Assembly (NCBI RefSeq): GCF_000230695.2
Contig: NC_020541.1
Location: 2,914,001-2,978,000, forward strand
Source of the DNA: Rhodanobacter denitrificans
GTDB lineage: Bacteria; Pseudomonadota; Gammaproteobacteria; Xanthomonadales; Rhodanobacteraceae
Direction of reading: 5' to 3'
Length of the DNA: 64,000 nucleotides
Within the stretch, counting starts at the first letter, position 1. Each line of letters starts with the position of its first letter. Shown in pieces: positions 1 through 7,480 of this stretch. The position numbers and the translations under genes were made by a program. Under the pieces are notes generated by a model. It made no database searches and was not told the DNA's origin. It was given only the letters and a program-made list of their open reading frames with translations.

Positions 1-691
1 GCTTGGCGCCGAGGTCGTTGACCAGCCACTGGCGCTTGCCGGCAACGCCCTGCTGGGTCTTTTCTGCGCCGGGCTGGTTGTCGGTGACGACGATCTGGGT
101 GTGTCGACCGAACTCGTCCACGGGGATGGGTTTGGGGGTCGAAGCGAGCGGATAGGATGGCGCGCATACCGTCACCATTTCCTCCTCGCGCAACCAGTGG
201 CGTTCGATGGCGTCCGGATTCACCTCCGGCACGTTCTCGATCGTGACGGCCAGGGCGCACAGCTTTTCGAGCACCAGGTGCTCGCCGCCCTGCATGGTGG
301 TGATGCGCAGGTTGATCGCGGCGGTCGGAAACTCCTGCTGCAGCGTGCGCAAGCAGTCGATCAGGTGGGTGCGTGGAAAGTAGGCATCCACCGCCACCGA
401 TACCTGCGGCACCCCCACCTTGGCGATCGCGCCGGCGCGGTTCTTCATTTCCTCGGTGCGTGAGATCACCGCACGCGCGTCCGGCAGGAGGCTGCGGCCC
501 GCGGCGGTGAGCTTCGCCTTGCGTGTATTGCGCTCGAACAACTCGACATCGAACGCGCTTTCCAGCGCCTTGATCGCGTGGCTGATGGCCGACTGCGCGC
601 GTGCCAGTTTCCGCGCCGCACCCGAGAAGCTCCCCTGGTCGCACACCGCAACGAACGCACGCAGCTGGTTGATGGTGACGTTGTCGAGCAC
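1..691 (-). CDS. LysR-family transcriptional regulator (3' end off the window)
   Basis: Reading leftward from a GTG at 689-691, an open frame of 230 codons runs off the window edge. The N-terminus has the LysR winged helix-turn-helix: a helix over residues 8-30 (LRAFVAVCDQGSFSGAARKL), then SAISHAIKALE and a wing ending in LFERNTRKAKLT. The start of the substrate-binding domain follows (about residues 90-230). It is divergent from the reductase/SDR pair at 827-2207, the usual arrangement for a LysR activator and its targets, so it probably controls them. The inducer is unknown. The C-terminal part, about 60-80 residues by family length, is outside the window. Confidence 0.9.
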   Translation of the reverse strand, partial: MLDNVTINQLRAFVAVCDQGSFSGAARKLARAQSAISHAIKALESAFDVELFERNTRKAKLTAAGRSLLPDARAVISRTEEMKNRAGAIAKVGVPQVSVAVDAYFPRTHLIDCLRTLQQEFPTAAINLRITTMQGGEHLVLEKLCALAVTIENVPEVNPDAIERHWLREEEMVTVCAPSYPLASTPKPIPVDEFGRHTQIVVTDNQPGAEKTQQGVAGKRQWLVNDLGAK

Positions 692-730
692 GGGCTATCC
701 AGAAAATAGATCGTATTAAGCGATGTTTCG

Positions 731-751
731 TCAATTGTGTTGATACGTCAA
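731..751. promoter_or_regulatory. Candidate LysR-type operator in the divergent intergenic region
   Basis: The 135-bp gap between the divergent LysR and reductase genes contains TCAATTGTGTTGA (731-743), which fits the T-N11-A LysR box with inverted TCAA/TTGA arms. A further TCAA at 748-751 makes a second inverted pair with the TTGA at 740. The block is AT-richer than its surroundings. That it is an operator is inferred from position and symmetry. Confidence 0.45.
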
Positions 752-826
752 GCGACCCAGATTGATGGGGCAACCGGCCCGAGCGGGCCGGCCCACTCCA
801 TCCCCGTACTGAAAAGGATCATCTCC

Positions 827-1435
827 ATGAGCTACGCCATCATCGGTTTCGGCGCCATCGGTCAGGCCCTCGCCCGCGCTTTCGCCCGCAACAACATCGA
901 AGTCTCCGTCGCCAGCCGGCGCGCGCCCGAAGCGCTGCTGCCGCAGGCGCAGGCGATCGGATCCACGGTCGTTCCCCGGACGCTGCAAGAAGCGCTCAAG
1001 GCGGACGTGATTTTCCTGGCCGTTCTCTTCGAGGGGCATCGCGAGGTCGCCAAGATGCTGCCGAGCTGGCAGGGCAAGACGATCGTGGATGCGATGAACG
1101 GTTTCGAGGGCCTGTCTTCTGCCGACGTCGCCAAGGCCTTCCCCGGCGCCCGCTTCGTGAAGGGCTTCAACCATCTGCCCGCGAGGACGCTGGCCGCCGA
1201 TCCGAACGTCAACGGCAGCCACCGCGTGGTGTTCCTGTCGAGCGACGACCAGGCCGCCGCGGCGCAGGTGGCGGACCTGTCCGAACAACTGGGTTTCGCA
1301 CCCGTCAATCTCGGGAAGCTTGCAGAAGGCGGCGCGCTGGTACAGGTGCGGGACAAGCGCTGGGCGCCGCTGATCTTCCAGGACCTGTTCAAGAACGAAC
1401 CCGAGCGACCGGCGACCGCCGGCGCCGCATCGTAA
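827..1435 (+). CDS. NADPH-dependent F420-reductase-family (NAD(P)-binding) protein
   Basis: A 202-residue Rossmann-fold protein. It opens directly with the dinucleotide motif GFGAIGQAL, followed by a short basic stretch (ASRR) that usually indicates NADP(H) preference. The family (NADP oxidoreductase, coenzyme F420-dependent) includes small reductases in bacteria that lack F420, so the real substrate cannot be named. The ATG at 827 is chosen over an upstream in-frame start because AAAAGGA lies 8-14 bases before it and the Rossmann motif starts at once. It is followed within 40 bp by an SDR gene, probably co-transcribed, and is divergent from the LysR gene. Confidence 0.85.
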   Translation: MSYAIIGFGAIGQALARAFARNNIEVSVASRRAPEALLPQAQAIGSTVVPRTLQEALKADVIFLAVLFEGHREVAKMLPSWQGKTIVDAMNGFEGLSSADVAKAFPGARFVKGFNHLPARTLAADPNVNGSHRVVFLSSDDQAAAAQVADLSEQLGFAPVNLGKLAEGGALVQVRDKRWAPLIFQDLFKNEPERPATAGAAS

Positions 1436-1472
1436 TCACCTATCTGTGCCATCCCGACCAAGGATCAAAGAC

Positions 1473-2207
1473 GTGACCAGACTGAATGGAAAAACCGCCG
1501 TGATCACCGGTGGCGCCACCGGCATCGGCCGCGCGGCGGCAAAGCGTTTCATCGATGAAGGCGCGTTCGTCTTCATCTTCGGCCGCCGGCAGGAAGCGCT
1601 CGACGCTGCCGTGGCTGACCTCGGGCCCAACGCCCGCGCGGTGCAGGGCTCGGTGTCCGACGAGGCCGATCTCGACCGCCTTTACGCGGCAGTGAAGGCC
1701 GAGCGCGGCACCCTCGACATCGTCTTCGCCAATGCCGGGACGGGAAGCCTGCTTGCGCTCGGCGAGATCACCGCCGAACACATCGACGAAACGTTCGACA
1801 CCAACGTGAAGGGCACGATTTTCACGGTGCAGAAAGCACTGCCGCTGATGGGCACGGACGGTTCGATCATCCTGACCGGATCGAGCGCCGGCACCACTGG
1901 TGCCCCGGCATTCGGCGCCTACAGTGCGAGCAAGGCGGCCGTGCGCAACCTCGCCAAGACCTGGGCGGAGGACCTGAAAGGCACCGGCATCCGCGTCAAC
2001 GTGCTGTCGCCCGGTCCGACGGCGACCGAACTGGCGAAGGCCGCGGTGGGCGAGGAGGGCCTGAACGCCTTCGCCTCGATGAACCCACTCCAGCGCATGG
2101 CCGATCCGGCGGAGATCGGCGCGGTCGCCGCGTTTCTCGCGTCGTCGGACAGCAGCTTCATGACCGCCAGCGAAGTCGCCGTCGACGGCGGCCTGGCGCA
2201 AATCTGA
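1473..2207 (+). CDS. SDR-family NAD(P)-dependent oxidoreductase
   Basis: A 244-residue classical short-chain dehydrogenase. It has the cofactor motif TGGATGIG near the N-terminus, an NAG motif (FANAG), the catalytic Ser in LTGSSAG, and the YxxxK pair in YSASKAAV. The C-terminal VDGGLAQI is typical. GTG at 1473 is preferred because AAGGAT sits 7 bases upstream and the protein then starts at the usual SDR N-terminus; an in-frame GTG at 1446 would add nine residues. It lies 37 bp after the F420-family reductase, likely the same operon under the divergent LysR protein. The substrate cannot be deduced. Confidence 0.85.
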   Translation: MTRLNGKTAVITGGATGIGRAAAKRFIDEGAFVFIFGRRQEALDAAVADLGPNARAVQGSVSDEADLDRLYAAVKAERGTLDIVFANAGTGSLLALGEITAEHIDETFDTNVKGTIFTVQKALPLMGTDGSIILTGSSAGTTGAPAFGAYSASKAAVRNLAKTWAEDLKGTGIRVNVLSPGPTATELAKAAVGEEGLNAFASMNPLQRMADPAEIGAVAAFLASSDSSFMTASEVAVDGGLAQI

Positions 2208-2347
2208 CGCGGCAGGCCCGGCCGGCATCCGCCACGAGCTTTTCAGAAGTCATGCCTGACGTGCTGCCCACGCAAAGCCAGAATTGCAAACATGTGCCGT
2301 GGGAATCGATCGCCAGGGTATTGACGCCGGAGATGCGCTGAACCCGC

Positions 2348-2380
2348 CCAAAAGCGGCGGCATGATGTCGCCGCCTTTGG
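2348..2380. terminator. Hairpin, possible bidirectional terminator
   Basis: In the 230-bp gap between the SDR gene and the lipoate ligase genes, GCGGCG (2354-2359) pairs with CGCCGC across a 9-base loop. The stem is flanked by CCAAAA and CTTTGG, extending it imperfectly. The T-run is only three bases, so termination is uncertain. Nothing else is visible in this gap. Confidence 0.35.
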
Positions 2381-2437
2381 CATGGCGGGCGCCACGAGGC
2401 ACACTTACACAGATTCGAGGACATTCGGGACGCGTAC

Positions 2438-2728
2438 ATGCACGGCGAATACAAGATGCCCGGCGGCAAGCTGGTGGTGATCGACCTCACCGTGCGCGAG
2501 GGCCGTCTCGCCGACGTGCAGCTGAGCGGCGACTTCTTCCTCGAGCCGGACAGTGCATTGGAGGCAATCAACCGCGCGCTGGAAGGCCAGCCGGCGCTCG
2601 CCGACGAAGCGGCACTCGCCGCCGCCGTGAAGCAGGAGCTCTCGCCGGACGTGATGATGTATGGTCTGTCGCCGGAAGCGATCGCGGTAGCCGTGCGCCG
2701 CGCCTTGCACAGGGAAGCCGAAGCATGA
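2438..2728 (+). CDS. Lipoate ligase accessory (C-terminal domain) subunit, LplB-like
   Basis: A 96-residue protein resembling the C-terminal accessory domain of lipoate-protein ligases: a GEYKMPGGKLV start, the VREGRLADVQLSGDFFLEP strand pair, and a helical end. In E. coli LplA this domain is fused to the catalytic domain; in some organisms (Thermoplasma is the known example) it is a separate partner needed for lipoate adenylation. Its stop overlaps the ATG of the next gene (ATGA), giving translational coupling to the catalytic subunit. The family call rests on motif style and the neighbour, not a search. Confidence 0.7.
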   Translation: MHGEYKMPGGKLVVIDLTVREGRLADVQLSGDFFLEPDSALEAINRALEGQPALADEAALAAAVKQELSPDVMMYGLSPEAIAVAVRRALHREAEA

Positions 2729-3501
2729 TACGCACCGACTGGCGCGACCACGACTGGCAGCTGATCCACACCGCGCCGCAATCGCCCACCCTGCACATGG
2801 CGCTGGACGACGTGCTGACCCACGAGGTCGGCGCCGGCCGCCGCGCGCCGACCCTGCGCATCTGGGAATGGGCGTCGCCGGCGGTGGTGATCGGCCGCTT
2901 CCAGTCGCTGCGCAACGAAGTGGACGGCGAGGCGGCCCGGCGCCACGGCATCGAGGTGGTGCGCCGGGTTTCCGGCGGCGGCGCGATGTTCATCGAGCCG
3001 GGCAACACGATCACCTATTCGATCTATGCGCCGCAGTCGCTGGTCAAGGGGCTGTCGTTCCAGGAAGGCTACGCCTTCTTCGACGCCTGGGTGCTCGAAG
3101 CGCTCGGCGAACTGGGCATCAAGGCGTGGTACCAGCCGCTCAACGACATCACCTCCGAAGGCGGCAAGATCGCCGGCGCCGCCCAGGTGCACCGCGGCGG
3201 CGCGGTGCTGCATCACGTCACCATGGCCTACGACATCGACGCGGCGAAGATGCTGGACGTGCTGCGCATCGGCCGCGAGAAACTGTCCGACAAGGGCACC
3301 GTCAGCGCGGCCAAGCGGGTCGATCCGCTGCGCAGCCAGACCGGCCTGCCGCGCGAGGCGGTGATCGAGCGCATGATCGCCACCTTCCGCCGCCTGCACG
3401 GACTCACCGACCACCGCCTGCGCACGGACGAACTGGCCCAGGCCGAAGCGCTGGCGCAGACCAAGTTCGGCAGCCCGGCGTGGCTCGCCGACGTGGCGTG
3501 A
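2725..3501 (+). CDS. lplA: Lipoate-protein ligase A family, catalytic subunit
   Basis: A 258-residue protein with the biotin/lipoate ligase (BPL/LPL) catalytic fold. It attaches lipoate to 2-oxoacid dehydrogenase E2 or glycine cleavage H proteins in the cytoplasm. Visible motifs are the substrate loop VVRRVSGGGAMF (about 80-91), the ligase motif NDI, and the catalytic lysine in GGKIAGAAQ. The protein ends without a C-terminal accessory domain; that domain is the preceding gene, overlapping by 4 bp. The pair therefore looks like a split ligase. A lipoyl/octanoyl transferase role (LipB- or LipM-like) cannot be excluded. Confidence 0.8.
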   Translation: MIRTDWRDHDWQLIHTAPQSPTLHMALDDVLTHEVGAGRRAPTLRIWEWASPAVVIGRFQSLRNEVDGEAARRHGIEVVRRVSGGGAMFIEPGNTITYSIYAPQSLVKGLSFQEGYAFFDAWVLEALGELGIKAWYQPLNDITSEGGKIAGAAQVHRGGAVLHHVTMAYDIDAAKMLDVLRIGREKLSDKGTVSAAKRVDPLRSQTGLPREAVIERMIATFRRLHGLTDHRLRTDELAQAEALAQTKFGSPAWLADVA

Positions 3502-3541
3502 ACCTCCACTCCCGTTCCCGGCCGGAGCAACGGGATGAACG

Positions 3542-4030
3542 CTACAGCCGCGTATACGACCACGATTGCATGCGGCCGTCCCGGTACGGCATCACGCCGT
3601 GGAACGGGCGCGGGTCGGCGTCGAACACCAGCGGCAGGAAATGGCGGTCGCCTTCCCACATCGGCAACTCCAGCAGGCGCGTGCGCGCCACCCATTCCAG
3701 CGTGCCCTCGTGGTTGGCCGTCTGCGGCGTGCCGCTGTAGCGGTCGATCACGAAGATGAAACCCAGCCAGTCTTCGCCATGCTTGCCGAAGCCTGGCCAG
3801 TTCAACGTGCCGCGCAATTGCATCGACTCGCACTCGATGCCGGCCTCCTCGCGGATCTCCCGGCGCATGCACACGGCGATGTCCTCGCCCGGCTCCATCT
3901 TGCCGCCGAGGCCGTTGTACTTGCCCAGGTGCAGGTCGTCCGGCCGCGCGTTGCGGTGGATCATCAGCACCTCGCTGCGGTCGGGCGACAGCACGTAACC
4001 GAGCGTCGCCACTATCGGGGTATAGGGCAT
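3542..4030 (-). CDS. Nudix hydrolase (8-oxo-dGTP diphosphatase-like)
   Basis: A 162-residue Nudix protein with a complete Nudix box at residues 42-65: GGKMEPGED, then REIREEAGI, carrying the metal-binding glutamates. It starts with VATLGYVLSPD, as in MutT/8-oxo-dGTP diphosphatases, and hydrolyses a nucleoside diphosphate linked to another group. The C-terminal half has the WVARTRLLELPMWEGDRHFL pattern seen in MutT-type sanitation enzymes, but substrate specificity cannot be read from the sequence. It is a single gene, convergent with lplA and divergent from the gene at 4127. Confidence 0.85.
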   Translation of the reverse strand: MPYTPIVATLGYVLSPDRSEVLMIHRNARPDDLHLGKYNGLGGKMEPGEDIAVCMRREIREEAGIECESMQLRGTLNWPGFGKHGEDWLGFIFVIDRYSGTPQTANHEGTLEWVARTRLLELPMWEGDRHFLPLVFDADPRPFHGVMPYRDGRMQSWSYTRL

Positions 4031-4126
4031 GGGCGGGCACCGCGCAAAGAACCCAGTTTAGCGGCAGCGGCCGCATGGCGCAGGTGCGGACTTGCACCGG
4101 CGCGGCCGGGCGGCGACCATCGACGG

Positions 4127-4951
4127 ATGCGCGTACCCGCTTCCCTGCCCCGTCCCTTTCCGGTTTCGCCGCTGCGACGCATGCTGCCGCGCGTGCTGCC
4201 GCTGCTGCTGCTTGCCGGCGTGTACGGCTGCGCGCCGGGCGCACGAGCACTGGACAGCCGCGAGCTGGCGTTCGAGGGCCAGAACTACCGCGTGGTGCAC
4301 GTGAACCTGAAACGCGAGCAGCTCAGCCTGCACTGGCGCGAACCCGCCAGCGGCCAGCCGTTCGGCAGCATCGAGGCGCTGCGCCAGTGGGGCGAGGCGC
4401 GTGGCCAGCGGCTGCTGTTCGCGGCGAATGCGGGCATCTACGACCACAAGTTCGCGCCGCTGGGCCTGCATGTTGAGAACGGCAGGACCGTGGTGCCGCT
4501 GAACCTGGCGCACGGCAACCCGGCTTCGGGCAATTTCTCGCTGCTGCCGAACGGCGTATTCGCCGTGTACCCGGACGGCCACGCCGCGGTGCGCACCAGC
4601 GCCGCGTTCAAGGCCGACGGCAAGAGCGCGCAGTGGGCCACCCAGTCCGGGCCGATGCTGCTGATCGACGGCAAGCTCAACGAGAAGTTCCTCGACGACT
4701 CGTCCAGCCTGAAATGGCGCAGCGGGGTCTGCGCGAAGACGCCCACCGAGGTGGTGTTCGCGGTGAGCGAGACGCCGGTGAACTTCCACGCGTTCGGACG
4801 GCTGTTCCGCGACAAGCTGGGCTGCCGCGACGCGCTGTACCTGGACGGCAGCATCTCGCAGCTGTACGTCGACGGCGAAGGCTACGCCGGCGCCCCGGCG
4901 TTCATGGTCAAGCCGTACGCGGGCATCTTCGCGGTGTTTTCCCGGCCATGA
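4127..4951 (+). CDS. Phosphodiester glycosidase-family protein (DUF2233-like), exported
   Basis: A 274-residue protein with an N-terminal hydrophobic segment (LPLLLLAGVYGC, a possible lipobox) and a domain like NAGPA/phosphodiester glycosidases. Recognisable landmarks are FAANAGIYD, the GVFAVYPDG strand, QSGPMLLIDGK, the charged AVSE segment and LYLDGSISQLYV. Eukaryotic members remove GlcNAc from phosphodiesters; the bacterial substrate is unknown, perhaps an envelope glycan. The ATG at 4127 gives the signal-like N-terminus; a second ATG at 4181 would shorten it by 18 residues. Its stop overlaps the ATG of the penicillin-acylase gene, so the two are translationally coupled. Confidence 0.75.
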   Translation: MRVPASLPRPFPVSPLRRMLPRVLPLLLLAGVYGCAPGARALDSRELAFEGQNYRVVHVNLKREQLSLHWREPASGQPFGSIEALRQWGEARGQRLLFAANAGIYDHKFAPLGLHVENGRTVVPLNLAHGNPASGNFSLLPNGVFAVYPDGHAAVRTSAAFKADGKSAQWATQSGPMLLIDGKLNEKFLDDSSSLKWRSGVCAKTPTEVVFAVSETPVNFHAFGRLFRDKLGCRDALYLDGSISQLYVDGEGYAGAPAFMVKPYAGIFAVFSRP

Positions 4952-7362
4952 CGGTGCGCCGCCGGCAGCTCCTGCGCGTCCTGCTGCTCGCCCTGCCGGC
5001 GCTGCTGCTGGCCGCCTTCGTCACCGGCTGGTATCTGCTCGCCGGCAGTCGCGCCCGGCTGGATGGAGTGCGTCCCGCCGCCAGCCTGGCTGCCGCGGTC
5101 AGCATCACCCGCGATGCGCTGGGCACGGTCACCATCGAGGGGAAGAACCGCGCCGACATCAGCTATGCGCTGGGCTACGTGCACGCGCAGGAGCGCTTCT
5201 TCGCGATGGACCTGATGCGCCGCCTGAGCGCCGGCGAACTGTCCGCGCTGGTCGGGCCGGCGGCGCTGAAGGTCGATCTCGACCATCGCCGCCATCGGCT
5301 GCGCGCGATAGCCGCGGCCGCGTACGCGCACTTGCCGCCCGCGGAGCGGCACCAACTCGACCGTTACCGCGACGGCGTCAACGCCGGCCTTGCCGACCTG
5401 CGCGTGCGGCCGTGGGAATACCTGCTGCTGGGCAGCCGGCCGCAACCGTGGCGCGCGGAAGACAGCATGCTGGTGATCGCCGCGATGTACCTGGACTTGA
5501 ACGGCGACGCCCGCAACGAGCGCGAACTGCGCATGGCGCAGATGCGCGCGGTGCTGCCCGGCCCGCTGGTGGATTTCCTGCTGGCGCCCGACCCCGACTG
5601 GGAGGCACCGTTGCGCGGCCGGCTGTCGCGCTCGCCGGTGCTTCCCGCCGCCGACGTGTTCGACCTGCGTCGACTCGCACCGGCGACCGGATCGTCGACG
5701 GCGCTGGCCGCCGCACTGGTGCCGGCGCTGGATGCGCCGCGCCCCGGCAGCAACAACTTCGCCGTCGCCGGCACGCTCACCGGCAGCGGCGCGGCGCTGC
5801 TGGCGAATGACATGCACCTGGGCCTGCGCGTACCGAACATCTGGTTCCGCACGCGCCTGCGCTACCCCGACCCCACCGCGCCGGGCGGCCGGCGCGACGT
5901 CAACGGCGTCAGCCTGCCCGGCACGCCGGCGATCATCGTCGGCTCCAACGGCCAGATCGCCTGGGGTTTCACCAACAGCTACGGCGACTGGCAGGACTGG
6001 GTGCGCGTGCGGCGCGACCCGGCCGATGCTTCCCGCTACCGCGTGCCGGACGGCTGGGCGGCCATCGAAACCCACGACGAGCACATCCAGGTCAGGGGTC
6101 GCCCCGACACCATCCTCAAGATCGAGGACACCCGCTGGGGTCCGATCATGGGCACCGACACCGACGGCACGCCGCTGGCGCTGGCCTGGATCGGCGGCCG
6201 TCCGCACGGCTACAACCTCGACCTGATGCAGCTGGAGCATGCGCCCGACGTGGCCGCGGCGCTCGATCTGGCGCCGCATCTCGGCATGCCGCCGCAGAAC
6301 CTGCTGGTCGCCGACAGCCGCGGCGAGATCGGCTGGACCCTCGCCGGCAACAGCGTCCCGTTGCGCGCCGGCATCGACCCGCTGCTGCCGTCGGATTGGT
6401 CCAGGCCCGGCAGCGGCTGGCAGGGCTGGGCTGCGCCCGCCAGCTACCCGCGTATCGAGAACCCCGCCGACGGCCGTCTGTGGACGGCAAACAACCGCAC
6501 CGTCGACGGCGACGCGCTGACCCTGCTCGGCAACGGCGGCCACGACCTCGGTGCCCGCGCCCAGCAGATCCGCGACGACCTGCACGCCCGCCCCAGCTTC
6601 ACTCCCGGCGACATGCTCGACATCCAACTGGACGACCGCGCCGTGTTCCTCTCCCGCTGGCAGCGCCTGCTGCAGGACACCCTGGCCGACAACACCGATC
6701 CATCGCTGCAGCCGCTGCGTCGGCTCACCGCCGCCTGGCGCGGACGCGCCGCCGTCGACAGCGTCGATTACCAGCTGGTACGCGCCTTCCGCCGCCAGGT
6801 CAGCGCGGCCGTGCTGGCACCGTTTGCCGCCCGCGTGAAACAGCGCTACGCGGATTTCGGCTGGCCCGGCGAGAACAGCGCCGAAGCCGCGGTGTGGACG
6901 CTGCTCCAGCAGCAACCCGCGCAACTGCTCGATCCGGCCTACCCGGATTGGCACAGCCTGCTCATCGACGCGGCGAAGCAGGTGACGGACGAACTCGGCC
7001 AACAACCCGGCGGCCTCGCTGCCCGCCGCTGGGGCAAGCACAACCGCACCGGCATCCGCCACCCGCTGTCCGCCGCCCTGCCGTCTTGGCTGGCCCGCTT
7101 CATCGACATGCCCGACCAGCCGATCTCCGGCGACAACAACATGCCGCACGTCGCCGCCCCCGGCTTCGGCGCCTCCGAACACCTCGATGTCGCCCCCGGC
7201 CACGAGGCCGAAGGCATCCTCAACATGCCTGGCGGCCAGAGCGACCACCCGCTGTCGCCGTATTTCGGCGCGGGTCACGCGGACTGGCTCCAGGGACGAC
7301 CGACGCCGCTGCTGCCGGGCGCGACGCGGCACACGCTGGTGCTGCAGCCGGCCTCGCGCTGA
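4948..7362 (+). CDS. Penicillin acylase-family N-terminal nucleophile hydrolase
   Basis: An 804-residue precursor with a membrane/signal segment at about residues 8-32. It has the alpha-chain motif YALGYVHAQERFFAMDLMRR and the autocatalytic cleavage site PGSNN at 266-270, where Ser268 would become the N-terminal nucleophile of the beta chain after removal of a spacer. The beta chain has HLGLRVPNIWF and the TPAIIVGSNGQIAWGFTN segment. The family cleaves amide bonds of acylated compounds (beta-lactams, acyl-homoserine lactones) in the periplasm; which applies here is unknown. It overlaps the upstream gene by 4 bp. Confidence 0.85.
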   Translation: MTVRRRQLLRVLLLALPALLLAAFVTGWYLLAGSRARLDGVRPAASLAAAVSITRDALGTVTIEGKNRADISYALGYVHAQERFFAMDLMRRLSAGELSALVGPAALKVDLDHRRHRLRAIAAAAYAHLPPAERHQLDRYRDGVNAGLADLRVRPWEYLLLGSRPQPWRAEDSMLVIAAMYLDLNGDARNERELRMAQMRAVLPGPLVDFLLAPDPDWEAPLRGRLSRSPVLPAADVFDLRRLAPATGSSTALAAALVPALDAPRPGSNNFAVAGTLTGSGAALLANDMHLGLRVPNIWFRTRLRYPDPTAPGGRRDVNGVSLPGTPAIIVGSNGQIAWGFTNSYGDWQDWVRVRRDPADASRYRVPDGWAAIETHDEHIQVRGRPDTILKIEDTRWGPIMGTDTDGTPLALAWIGGRPHGYNLDLMQLEHAPDVAAALDLAPHLGMPPQNLLVADSRGEIGWTLAGNSVPLRAGIDPLLPSDWSRPGSGWQGWAAPASYPRIENPADGRLWTANNRTVDGDALTLLGNGGHDLGARAQQIRDDLHARPSFTPGDMLDIQLDDRAVFLSRWQRLLQDTLADNTDPSLQPLRRLTAAWRGRAAVDSVDYQLVRAFRRQVSAAVLAPFAARVKQRYADFGWPGENSAEAAVWTLLQQQPAQLLDPAYPDWHSLLIDAAKQVTDELGQQPGGLAARRWGKHNRTGIRHPLSAALPSWLARFIDMPDQPISGDNNMPHVAAPGFGASEHLDVAPGHEAEGILNMPGGQSDHPLSPYFGAGHADWLQGRPTPLLPGATRHTLVLQPASR

Positions 7363-7410
7363 CGCAGCGCCCGCGTGCGGCATTGGACCGCACGAATCGC
7401 CCGGCCATAT

Positions 7411-7424
7411 CTGATCGAAGTCAA
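7411..7424. promoter_or_regulatory. FNR/ANR/DNR-type binding site upstream of the nos operon
   Basis: CTGATCGAAGTCAA matches the FNR/CRP-superfamily anaerobic consensus TTGAT-N4-ATCAA at 8 of 10 defined bases. It lies alone in the gap before the nos operon. If its centre (7417.5) is at -41.5, transcription would start near 7459 and the -10 hexamer would be 7447-7452, which reads CATGAT (4 of 6). This is the class II FNR geometry. nos operons are known targets of FNR/DNR regulators; the site itself is a prediction. Confidence 0.6.
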
Positions 7425-7446
7425 AAGTACCGCCTTCGTGTGCGCG

Positions 7447-7452
7447 CATGAT
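7447..7452 (+). promoter_or_regulatory. Predicted -10 element of the nos operon promoter
   Basis: CATGAT stands exactly 22 bases after the FNR-type box, where a class II activated promoter needs its -10. It overlaps an in-frame ATG at 7448, so a transcript starting near 7459 would exclude that codon and favour the ATG at 7481. Confidence 0.45.
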
Positions 7453-7480
7453 CCGCACCGTCCACACGGCGGATTCATCC

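Noticed and set aside
740..751. TTGATACGTCAA as an FNR box
   Set aside because: The half-sites are only 2 bases apart (12 bp in all); FNR sites need TTGAT-N4-ATCAA (14 bp). It fits better as part of the LysR operator.
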